This document shows positions 42,429-52,509 of a DNA stretch of 64,000 nucleotides, one piece after another. The translations under genes were made by a program, and so were the position numbers. Source of the stretch: Alligator mississippiensis (Eukaryota > Chordata > Crocodylia > Alligatoridae); assembly GCF_030867095.1 (NCBI RefSeq), contig NC_081828.1:219635978-219699977 (forward strand). Reading direction: 5' to 3'. The number at the start of each line of letters is the position of its first letter. Within the stretch, counting starts at the first letter, position 1. Under the pieces are notes generated by a model. It saw only the letters and a program-made list of their open reading frames with translations, searched no databases and was not told the origin of the DNA.

Positions 42429-43340
42429 AACTGGGGTTCTTACCCAGACAGTCATGATCCTGGCTGTACAGGAGAGCTCCTGAAAGTGCCCTTTATCAAA
42501 TAGCTTTGTACATGATCTCAGCACAGGAAAGGAGAGCAACTGCAAGTGAAAGCATTGCCCTTGTGGTCTACACTCTCCAACAGCTGGACCTGCCCTGTTT
42601 CCGGAGCTCAGGGCCAGACCTTGCTCAACAAGTCTCTTGCAGAGAGACACTTCTTCAAAGTGAACAACCAGCCAAAGCCAACCCCTCTGTTCTCTCCCAG
42701 ACACTAGGAAAGCCCTTCTTTGCTTTGGCCCCATGACACTAGCCCAGACTCCGCCCTGACAGCTTGCTATCTCTTTCCCCTTGTTTCTCCTTTGGGAGCT
42801 TTTCACGTTCCCACTGAGACAACCCTCCTTAGCCACATGCCCACAGCTGGCCTGTCTTCACAGAGCTGACAGGTCCTTAAGGAGACAGCCCACCCAGGTA
42901 CACACTACACCCCAGCTAGGCGAGCAGAGCAGAAACACTGACAATCTGCTTGAGTTCACTGTTACCATTTCTCATCATTTTGTTATGAATATCTTGATAC
43001 TAGTTTTCTTTTTCCTAAAGCCCCAACCACCAGATTCCTGCAGCTGCATAAAAATCTCACCAACGATGGACAGACCCTGAACTAAAGGCATCTGAATGCA
43101 AACAAGGTAGCATGAATGATGTTCTGATGGCAAAGGAGACGCGGTCCCAGAAACAGGAAATGCAGTCAGGAAATACAGCCCTAAGTGTAGAGCTGGCTGG
43201 ATTCAAAACACACACTGCTGACAGGCTTGGAATGAGGGAAATGCATTGTCCTTGTAGGCAGCACTCTCCAACAGCTGGACCCACCCTGTCTTGGGACTCC
43301 ATGGCCAGCCCTCGCCCAACAAGGTCCTTTTGCAAGCATA
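42429..43340. repeat. Two further diverged copies of the local duplicated segment
   Basis: 42560-42650 and 43240-43330 share ATTG(C/T)CCTTGT.GG....ACTCTCCAACAGCTGGACC and ..CAACAAG(T/G)(T/C). 42660-42885 matches 40880-41125. No coding motif, so the original unit is unknown. Confidence 0.5.
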
Positions 43341-44084
43341 CAAAAGGTTGGGAGAGAAAAAATATTTTGTAGAGAAGTTAACAGTAGAGTGAGGTGAGGC
43401 CAATCCCAGATCACAGGGGTACAAGCAAACCAGGAGCATTGCCATGCCAGGCTCTGGAAATGGAGTTTCATTGGATAAGGGTGAGTGGGAGAAAGGAGAT
43501 GACAGAATCTCATGAAAGACTGCTAAGGGGAAGGGCTCAGCTCCCTGTGTGTTGCCCAGCGTGGAAGGGCAGGGGAAGTGGGACAAAGAAGGAATTCCTG
43601 TTGCCTGCAGAGACCAGGTCCTGAGCAGGACGATTTGGACCTGCTCAAGCCTTTGCTGCTTCAAAGAGCCTGGAGGGACTGATGCCTGGAGCCCTGCAGC
43701 CAGCTCAGGTGTCCATGTTCAAACAGGATGTTGGAAACCTGGAGAAAAGTCACAGAAGTGACTGAAGGACAGAAGAATGCTCTGAAGTGAGACAGAGAAA
43801 GACCACAATCTGTTTAGAAAGGAAAATCTGATAGCAATTTAATCATGATACAGGATGACTTTCAAGGGGAGAAAAAGCTCCTTGGCTGATGGACTGAATA
43901 CCTGGCTATTAGCATGGACTTCTTAGTGAATGAGGAGTTGAATGCCATCCAGCAATGGATGGTGCAGAACAAGCTGAAGTAGTTAAGAACTTTCTTTAAC
44001 TCCATCTGGCAAGAAGGCTGCAGCCTTTCTTCTAGCACCTAATGATACCTGAGGCAGGGGCAGCTCCTCTGCCCACCTGCACAA
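43341..44084. other. Intergenic, no supportable gene
   Basis: No recognised element. Confidence 0.4.
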
Positions 44085-44142
44085 TGGCTGAAAGGGACCT
44101 TGGGGTTATGGTTGATCACAGGATGCACATGAGCTGCCAGTG
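44085..44142 (+). mobile_element. CR1 LINE (interrupted copy, segment 1)
   Basis: Encodes AERDLGVMVDHRMHMSCQC and breaks off at 44142; the following CR1 codons resume at about 44471. Confidence 0.8.
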
Positions 44143-44462
44143 CCATGAACTACGTGTGCCCCGGCAGCTGGGGGGGGCACAGTGGCACAGGCAGCAGTGG
44201 GAGTGCAGTGTCAGTAAGCGGGGGAGCTCCCACACCTGCTGCTGGCACTGTCAGTGGTGGGGAAGGGAGGTGGGGTGGTGAGCACCGACCAGGGTTCGGT
44301 GACAAACCATAGATGCTGCCGGTGGTGTTGGTGGCAGGGGTGATGAGAAGTAATCACACACAGGAACCACCAACAACGTTGGTGGCACCTTTTCATAGGA
44401 GGTGCACCACCATGCTCAGGGAGTGCATGTGCACCTGCGTGCATGCCCAGCACATCACCACT
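44143..44462. mobile_element. ~320-bp insertion in CR1 with 7/8 TSD, probably hAT-derived
   Basis: TGCCAGTG (44135-44142) and GGCCAGTG (44463-44470) flank the insertion, 7 of 8 matching, and CR1 continues on both sides. The ends CCATGAACTACGTGTGC and, complement, CCAGTGGTGATGTGCTGG are weakly similar. The interior (GAGCTCCCACACCTGC, then GGTGGTGAGCACCGACCAGGG, then GGTGGCACCTTTTCATAGG) matches the middle of the element at 36330-36570. Confidence 0.65.
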
Positions 44463-45118
44463 GGCCAGTGTGATGCTGTAGTCAACAGACCTAATAGCAT
44501 ATGCATAAGCTGATGCACCATGACCAGTGCTAAGGAAGTGACACGTCCTCTCTACTCAGTGCTGGTGAGACCCCAGCTGCAGTACTGTGTCCAATTCTGG
44601 GCACCGCACTTCAGAAAAGACATGGAGAATCTTGAAATAGTCCAGAGAAGGGCTACAATATTCCAGAGAAGGGCTACAAGATTGATTAAGGGCCTGGAGG
44701 ACAAACCTATGAGGAAAGACTAAGGGATCTGGAACTGTTCAGCCTGGGGAAGAGAGGACTGAGGTGGGACTTGGTGGTCATCCAGAAGCATGTAAGGATG
44801 AATACTGGGAGCTGGGAGAAAAACTGTTCACTACAGCACCCCAGGGAAGAACAAGGAGCAGCGGCCCTAAACTGTCGGAGGATGATTTCAGGTTGGAAGT
44901 AAAGAAGAGTTTCTTTACAGTAAGGGTGACCAGAATCTGGAACAGACTTCCCAAGGAGGCGGTGCAGTCCCCAGCCCTAGAAGTCTTCAAGAGGAGACTG
45001 GACAGACGCCTTGCTGGGGACATTTGATCTCATCAGTATTCCTGCCCAGAGCAAGGGGTTGAACTCGATCATCTTTTGAGGTCGCTTCCAGCCCTTCATT
45101 TCTGTGATTCTATGATTC
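44463..45118 (+). mobile_element. CR1 LINE (interrupted copy, segment 2)
   Basis: Frames at 44520-44723 ([20 protein letters not shown]) and 44764-45027 (VRVTRIWNRLPKEAVQSPAL, then RRLAGDI) plus the tail TCTGTGATTCTATGATTCTG. A 24-bp internal duplication (ATTCCAGAGAAGGGCTACAA, 44660-44684) adds residues to the frame. Confidence 0.88.
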
Positions 45119-46569
45119 TGTGGAAATGTGATATAGCAGATATTGCAGGTGCTGAGGCCTGTGATCATGGGGTGTGACCAGAGCTGAGCCAGGAGCTTGT
45201 GTCCCTGGTAAGTGGGCCCTGAGCTAGAGGACTTGGTGAGTGAGAAATTGGGATGAAGCCGGGGGGAGCCTTGGACAAGACAGGGCCCACCTCTTCAGAA
45301 GACTGCCTCACCCTCCATGCAGCCTCCCCAACTCATTTTGACATCAAGACATGGTGGGCAAGACTACTGAATAGGGGAGAAACCTGAGGGTGTAGGTGCT
45401 AGTAGGTCTCTAGTGGCAGATAGCCTATAGCAGCAACCAGAAGCACTCTACAGTACTCCAGATGTGTCCTCAACAGTGCTGAATAGAAGGGAAGAATCAA
45501 TTCTCTCGATCTGCTTGTTGTGCGCACAGGGCGTGCAGTATGAATTAAAAACAAGCCAGAATCTTATCAGGGGATAAGGCACAACACTGCATTTAATGAA
45601 ACATAAAACATATAACATGCAACACGAAGAGAATAAAGAACAGTAAGGTTATTTGCTTCACTCATTCCCGTGCACATTCATTCATTCATTCATTCATTCA
45701 TTCAAAAGAAAAAAGCACACACACACACACACACACACCGATAGCTAGACAGTCCTGCAAAGATTAAGGTGTTACCAAGTTCTAAGGATGCTCAGGTCAG
45801 TCTGGTGGCCAGCCAAACTGACCACAGTGACGGAGTCAGGTCTTGTTGGACGCGCCCAAAACTCCTTCTTGCAGGTGGAGAAGACCCAAAGCCTTGTTGG
45901 TGTGTTCATTCTTTATAGTGACAGCTGTCCATACAAGCCAATGGATTCCGCTGAGTCAGACATGAAGGTCATCCTCCTTGTCCTGTTGGCAGGTTGGGAT
46001 TGGTAGGACATGATCTTCTGGCTTTGTGGTCTGCAATCTTCGGGGGGGGGGTAGAGGGAGAGGAGGCAGTTATTGCTTGTAGTCTTCAGCCATCAGGGTG
46101 AAGCATGATCCTGTATTTGGTAATCCCTACCTGATGACTCGACGGCACTGCAGCCTTTAACCGTTAAATACAGAAGGCTATTTTCACGTGCTGCAAGAGA
46201 ACTCACCTCCTCCACATTGTCACATACATACATCATTCACTCTTTCGTTACCTCTTTCCACATACACCAGACATACCACAAACCCTTACGCAAGTGTTTT
46301 CCTTATACTAAACTTAAGTTTTAAAGCCATGAGAGGAATAGGTCAAATATGTCTAAAATCATATATGTCCAATATATTTATGCTAAGCAATAAGAATTGT
46401 AAAATAGATGGTTAATTCCAGAACACTAATAATGACTGATCAAATTATTATAAAAAGAAGATAATAACAAGACAAACTTTATCTTAATGTTAAATGTTTC
46501 ATTATATGAAAAGAAAAATAACAATATAAGCAATCAAAGCAATTATAGTCACTGCAATACTACATGCTG
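45119..46569. other. Unassigned, with two microsatellites
   Basis: No gene. An LTR-like A-rich zone (45540-45640, with AAACATAAAACATATAAC) precedes simple repeats. 46200-46550 is A+T-rich. Confidence 0.4.
45675..45740. repeat. (CATT)n and (AC)n microsatellites
   Basis: Eight or so ATTC units (45675-45704) followed by an (AC)n run (45715-45739). Confidence 0.95.
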
Positions 46570-47480
46570 ACAGCACACCTACCAACGCAGCCCAGTGTGC
46601 CATTAGCCTTCTTGGCTCAAGGGCACACTGCTGCCTCTTGTTCATCCTCTTGTCCACTGTGAACCCCAGGTCCTTTTCTGCAGAGCTGCTGCTGCGCTAG
46701 TCAGTTCCCAGCCTGTTACCGGTGCATGGGATTCTTCTCTCCTAAGTGCAGGACTTTGTGTTTCTGCTTACTGTAACTCATGATGGTTTTTTTGGTCCAA
46801 TCCTTCAGTTTGCCTACATCCCTCTGAATCCTAGACCTACCCTCCAGTGTATCTACTATTTCCTGGAGCTTGGTATCATCTGCAGACTTGCTAATGGTGC
46901 ACTGAGGGTCCCACCCCAGAAGACTTGCTGAGAGCCCCATCTTCCAGATCATTGATGCAGATACTGAACAAAACTGGCCAGAGGATCAACCCCTGGGACA
47001 CCCCACTTGATATCAGATGCCAACTAGATATCGAGCAATTGAGTATTATCCACTGAGCCTGACAGTCCTGTCAGTTTTCTGTTTACCTTATAGTCCATTC
47101 ATACAACTGTACTTCCTTCTGTTGCTTGCAAGAATGCTGTAGGAGACTGTATCAAAAGCCTTGCTAAAGTCAAGATATATTAGTCCACTGCTTTCCCCAC
47201 ATCCACAGAGCCAGTCACCTCATCCTAGAAGGCAATCAGGTTGGTCAGGCATGACTTCCCCTGGTGAATCCATGCTAACTGTTCCTCATCACCTTCTTCT
47301 CCAAGGGCTTAGAAATGGATTCCTTGGGGACCTGCTCCATGATATTGGGACTGAGGTGAGGCTGACTAGTCTGTACTTCCTTGGATATTCCTACCCTTTA
47401 TTAAGATGAGCATTTGATTTGTCCTTTTCCAATTGTCCAGGACCTCCCCCAGTCTTTGATCTGCTTCAGAGCCAGATTCT
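46570..47480 (-). mobile_element. Old CR1/L3-type LINE fragment
   Basis: The plus strand is the complement of a long, degraded CR1-type ORF2 stretch. It reads in order ..CTCTTGTCCACTGTGAACCCC, then CTAAGTGCAGGACTTTGTG, CATTGATGCAGATACTGAAC, CCCTGGGACACCCCACTTG, and CTTGCTAAAGTCAAGATATA. These correspond to DLGV.VD, the H-L-G-K region, the FN.FI.D block, QGV/SS and Y-LDF-KAF (motif A). Confidence 0.85.
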
Positions 47481-48189
47481 GGTTCAATATTGTGCCCTAT
47501 AAATATAGTGTATGGCAGAATAAGCTGAATTATTTTGACCCAGAATGGAGAGTGCAATGTCTCTCTGTTCTCATCTAAACTTTATCCCTTTGCTTATTAT
47601 CAGCAAACATAAATACACCATCTTGTATATTCTGGTTACCCTCAGTCCACTGTTAAAGTAGGATTTAATTCTCCTCAGTTCATCGCAGCAAGGAGGAAAT
47701 CTTGCCTTACAGGTTGGAGATACCAGCACATGAAATCATCCATCCTGTGGATTTCTATCAGGCAATGACTTTCTTGGATGCTCTTTTTCTCTCCAGATAA
47801 AGACCAGTTGGGTCAGATAAGGGAATTACAGACCTTCATCCCACTGAACTATCTCTGTTATTTTTTTTAAGAACTAACTAAGTCCTATTTAATACAACCA
47901 GCTGCAAGATAAACACAGCTTTCATAGCATCACTCCCCTCAAGAGGTCCATCCTCTGCCCATAAACGATATCATTATTTCTTTCCACTGCTAGATCAAGA
48001 AGAGTCCAAGCCGTGACCAACCCATCTCCTCCAGTCTTCCATTACTGTGCTTTCTCCTTCATCTTTCTCCCCTTGGTAGCACTGTGGATATTCTAGTAGG
48101 GGTCTCCACTCTGCTGCCTGAGAATCCCTTGCTGCAAAAAAAAAAAAGGAAGAAGCTGACAGCATCCTGCAGTGTAGCAGCAGGAGGGT
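47481..48189. other. Intergenic, no supportable gene
   Basis: A+T-rich; no element recognised. Confidence 0.4.
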
Positions 48190-48452
48190 CATGTGCAAAT
48201 TGAGGAAAGTGATTCTTCCACTCTATTCAGCAGTGATGAGGCCTCCCCTAGTGTCCTGTTTTGTGCCCTGCACTTCAAGAGGGCTGTGGGCAGTTTGGAA
48301 AGCATCCAGCTGAGAATGGAAAAAATTATGAGAGGGCTGGGAGGCAAGACTAATGAGGAAAGGCTGAAAAAAATGGGGTTCTTTAGTCTGGAGAAGGGAA
48401 AACTGAGAGGGGATTTGATAAGTCTTCAAATACCTGAAAGGCCATTGTAGAG
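48190..48452 (+). mobile_element. CR1 fragment, ORF2 C-terminal region
   Basis: Encodes VILPLYSAVMRPPLVSCFVP-like and CALHFKRAVGSLESIQLRME, then FFSLEKGKLRGDL; old and truncated at both ends. It abuts an LTR. Confidence 0.78.
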
Positions 48453-48477
48453 AGGATAGAGATGGGCTTTGAGATGG

Positions 48478-49150
48478 GCCAGTAGGGGGTGCTTCTGTGC
48501 TGAGCCACCCGCCTCACTGCACCCAACCAACTACCAAGCTCTGAGTGTCTCCCCTGGGGCACCTATGACTGGCTGACCCAGCTTCCTGGAGCACACCTAC
48601 AAGCCTGGGGTAACCACCACCACCACCCAGACTCAGGTCTCTGTCTGGGCCCTGTGCTATCCAGGATACACAGGCCCTGTAGACCTTGCGATGTTGGGAT
48701 GCTTCTATTAGCCTGAAGCATAGAAAGTAGCCTGCCTTAATCAGCCAAGCAAAGAGAGCAAAAAGGCGTGCCCATCCCTCTCAAGCATGCACTTCAAAGC
48801 TTGCTATAGCGGATAGCTTTATTGGATAGAGAGGGTAGGCTTGCAGAGGGATACAAGTCAGGAAAGTATCCAAAGAATAACCCCGAGCAAACGGAACTGG
48901 TCTGATAGCCATTTGATATGCTTCTACATTATTGTAAACTACATTTCTAGTTAATTTACTCACTTCCTCATCGTGAGACAGAAAGAGAGCTGTAGAGGTC
49001 CAGGTTTCTGTGTAAATGTCCCAACATGTCTACCCACATCCTTCCTGGAGAGACTGCCTTTTAAAAAGCCCCACTGACCACATCCCCTGGACCCAATCAA
49101 AGGTAGGTGTTATTTGATGCTGACCAATCGATTTGAAAAACATCACAGTT
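48478..49150 (-). mobile_element. LTR family copy 2 (truncated)
   Basis: Shares the GGCCAGTAGGGGGTGC edge and the following ~300 bp with 1840-2200, then an AATAAAGC polyA signal on the minus strand (about 48818-48825) and CCAATCAATTTG-like sequence near 49125. The 5' (high-coordinate) end is missing. Confidence 0.68.
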
Positions 49151-49261
49151 ACCTAAAGGAGTGACATGGGCTTAAGCCTCTGGACCCAGGTTGCAGTCAG
49201 AACTCAGAACAAAGAGAGCTAGATCCACCCCGCTCTCAGAGGGAGCTCTTCCACAGGCTTT

Positions 49262-49482
49262 TCTCTCTCTCTTTGGGGCACAGGACTAGAAGCAAAGGTC
49301 TCAAGCTTCAGCAAAGGAAATTTAGCTTGGAGATCAGAAGGAACTTCCTGACTCTGAGTGGGGTCAGGTACCAAAGCAGGTGGCAGAGGAGTTGTGGGAC
49401 CTCCATCCCTGGAAAACTTCAAGAGCAGATTGGGCAGGCTCTGGGCTGGGGTGGTATAGTCAGGAACTATCCTATCTGAAAT
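49262..49482 (+). mobile_element. CR1 3'-region fragment
   Basis: Encodes RSKGLKLQQRKFSLEIRRNF, then a frame-shifted ..GVR....W... and KLQEQIGQALGW. Old copy without tail. Confidence 0.7.
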
Positions 49483-49945
49483 GGCAATTACCACTGCCAC
49501 CACTCCCTCACCACTAAATTTCCAGACCTGTGGGGAGCTCCATGGGCTGGATGTCGTGGCTCTGCGGGATTGACCTGGACCATGGAGCACCATGGATTTA
49601 GGACAATTAGCAAACATCCCCGAAAGCCCAAAGTGTGAAAATCACTGTTCAAGTTCAAGTGGAAAAACACGACACTGGCCCAGCACACAGAGGGCAGGCT
49701 CCTCAGGAAGACAGACAAGCAAAGAAGATACCTGATCCCAACTGCAGCACTACTCCCTAGCAGCTAGTGTAGTGGAACCAGTGCTGGGTCAGGAAAAGGG
49801 AGGTAGTGAGGATGATGCCCAAGGAAGATAAGACGGTCACATGCATCAGGCCTGACTGACTAGCTGAGAAAACAAGATGCTTCTGTAGCCCAGGTAATGT
49901 GGGTATATACTCCCCTTCTCCAACGGAAGGGGATTGTTAGCTGGC
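49483..49945. other. Intergenic, no supportable gene
   Basis: No recognised element. Confidence 0.4.
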
Positions 49946-51739
49946 AGGTGTGCTGCGGGGTGGGAACTGCAGACTGCTCTGTTTCCCTCTGTCCCTACAG
50001 AACGAGGCCAGGCCAGTCGGGGGACTTAACCATACACACATTTATTTACATGAATGTATCACAGGGGAAAGGAACATGGATTTAAACATACGTACAATGT
50101 GTATATATGTATATATATTTATAAGATATCTAAACCAGTAACATAAACAATACCCTCTGGGTAAATGCCATAAAACCTTATACCAGTGCTCCAGATACAG
50201 GTAAGTCACAGGTAAGTATATGATCCAAAACAGATAAACCCCAAAGATAAACTCAATCCCAAGGGAAAACCACAATGCCATTGGGCTTTTCCCAAGCCCT
50301 ACAAAGAAGCTGGTAACTTTAGCCGGGGCCCTCCCAATGGGACCTCCCCTTTCAGGAGCCCTTAACTAACCAGGGGGGACTCCCCTCTCATGTGGGAATC
50401 CTCTTTTCCCTGCAACTCATGGCTCCTAGGCCTGGAGGGTGGTCCTCATCCTCTGTGCCAGGCTGCTCTCTCCCCTGCAGTGGGCTTCAGGGGGGCAGGG
50501 GTGTCGCTGTCCCCTGGAACAGGTCTCTGCTATGGAGGGCTTCTGGGGTCTCTGGCTTGACCCTGTCAGCTGGCTCAGTAGCCCAATCACCGTCTGGCTC
50601 TCTGGACTCAACCTTTTGCTACGGGTCAGAGGCCTGGGCTGCCTCATGCAGCACCAGGCTCGGTCCACTCCTGGGCCCTCCATCCAGTGTCTCCTGTACC
50701 GAGCCCCCAGCCTCAATCTGGGGTCTGAGGACCTGAACCACCCAAGCGCTCCAAAGGTCCTACTCCATGCACTGTCCTGTGCACCATGTCTCTGGCTGCA
50801 TGCCAGAGGTTACAGACCTGAGCCGCTTCACGCAGCTCCCAGGGTCTGGACGCCATGTGCCGTGCTGCACACCAAGAGCCTGGCTGCTGGAGCCTCCCCC
50901 CACTCCCCTCTGAGGGCAGTCTTCAGGGGCACTTCTGGGCTACTGCTTCGCCCTGCTGAGCAGCTCACCTCAGCACTTCTAAGCCGTCTCTTCTCTCTTC
51001 TCTGTCCCAGATGTGCTCTCCTCAGGCCGGGGACGAAGCTCCTTTTATACTCTCCAGGGCTCTGCCCCTGAAGTCTTCCAGACCTGAGTGTTGCAGTCTT
51101 CAATCAGGTCCACAGAGGGTGGAGGGGAACTCCTCCCCACCCTCACCCTCAGGAAAGGGCCTTGACTGAACTCCTTTTGCTGCCTCCTGTGGAAATAAGT
51201 TTAACCAGGCCTCTTACTTGACTAAGAAGAGAGAGAAAGAGAAGAGAAGAGAAGAAGATGCTGATGCTGATGCTGTGTGTTTCAAAATGTTCTAAGATAA
51301 GGAAAAACCTTCATGCCTTGTTTTGTCTGTGTGCAGATGTTAACCTCCTCCTTTCCGCCAAACCAGAAGCTGATAACTGTTCCCAAAACACAGTGGAGTT
51401 TTTTTCTGAATAAGTAAACTGCTTACGTGTGACAAACAAATAATCAACATCTTTCTGTTTCTCTCAAGGTTGCCTTGTCTGAACCCTGCATCTTTTCTCG
51501 CTGTCTAAAGTATAAATACGCTTGTAAACTTGTAGAGGTCAGAGTTCCTTTGAGAACTCTTCCTGTGATCACTTGTATAGCTCTAAATAAACCTAGATGG
51601 CTCTGCCAATTCTAATACAACCACAATGCGAAGTTTGATTTCTTCCACACTCCTGATTGGGGGATGAGCTCCACCAATCAAAACAGCAAGATTTCAAGCC
51701 TGGGACTAAACCCAAGCTACAAAAGGCAAGCCTGCTACA
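49946..51739 (-). mobile_element. Long LTR-like unit (minus), split by a younger solo LTR
   Basis: The minus strand starts TGTAGCAGGCTTGCC at 51739, with a TATA box TATAAAAGG (complement of 51041-51049) and AATAAA (complement of 50041-50046). The far edge lies near 49946. The region before the polyA signal resembles 32530-32580. A complete younger LTR sits inside it at 51188-51649. No TSD was found for the outer unit. Confidence 0.5.
51188..51649 (+). mobile_element. Solo LTR of an endogenous retrovirus, with 4-bp TSD
   Basis: The 462-bp unit begins TGTGGAA and ends TTCCACA, a perfect 7-bp terminal inverted repeat with TG..CA. It has a TATA box (TATAAATA, 51511-51518) and AATAAA (51586-51591). 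CTCC flanks both ends (51184-51187 and 51650-51653). A 4-bp duplication is typical of class I (gammaretrovirus-like) ERVs. No internal region is present, so it formed by LTR-LTR recombination. Confidence 0.92.
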
Positions 51740-52509
51740 CTTCCAAAATCTTGACTTCCCCCGGGCTGCAGATGCCACCTGGGTGTCTCCTGATGCACAG
51801 CCTGCTGCCTAAGCCCTCTGCTTCTCAGCCCTTCTCCTTCCCCTCCCCCCTCCACAGCCCTTGTCTCAGGTCCCTCAGCCTTGCTCCCTCGGTCTCTTCC
51901 TGCCCCAGCCCCACGTCATCCCTCCATACCACGTCCCCTGGTGCTTCCTCAACCTTCTCCTTGCCCCAGCACCCATGGTGCTGCTAGCTCTGCATCCTGA
52001 CCCAAGCCTCCGTCCCTCTGCCACCTTCCCCAGGGCCTGAGCTCCCCTCACAGCCCAGCACTGCCCAGACAGCAGAGGGGCCCATCTGCCGGCTGTGCAC
52101 ACCCCTCCCCTGGCACTGCACACAATGACGGCCAGGAAGGGAAGGGCCTGTCTGCCCTGAATAAAGGTGGCTGCCATAGCAGTGACCTCAGTCCCATTGC
52201 AAACAGGGGGATGGTAGCCATCTTGAAGAAATGCAACATGACAAAATGACACCTCTCATGCCTGAAGTAAAATCACACCCATGTTGTGTGCTGGGATGCA
52301 GCAGCCAGGCGCTGGTATTCTTGAATGGGTGAGGCCTGCAGGGGCTGGAGGCTGGGCATCATTTCCAGTGCCTGCTCTGAGAGCAGGGAGAAGACACATG
52401 CCCAACACCATGCTACACTGGCATTGGCAACCACGACCATGTGGCACCAAGATGTGAGACATGAGGTGTAAAATGAGACACGCAAGGCACACCATTAAAC
52501 AGAGTCAGG
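51740..52509. other. Intergenic, no supportable gene
   Basis: C-rich to about 52100, then mixed. Frames on the minus strand (51875-52252) are uninformative. Confidence 0.4.
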
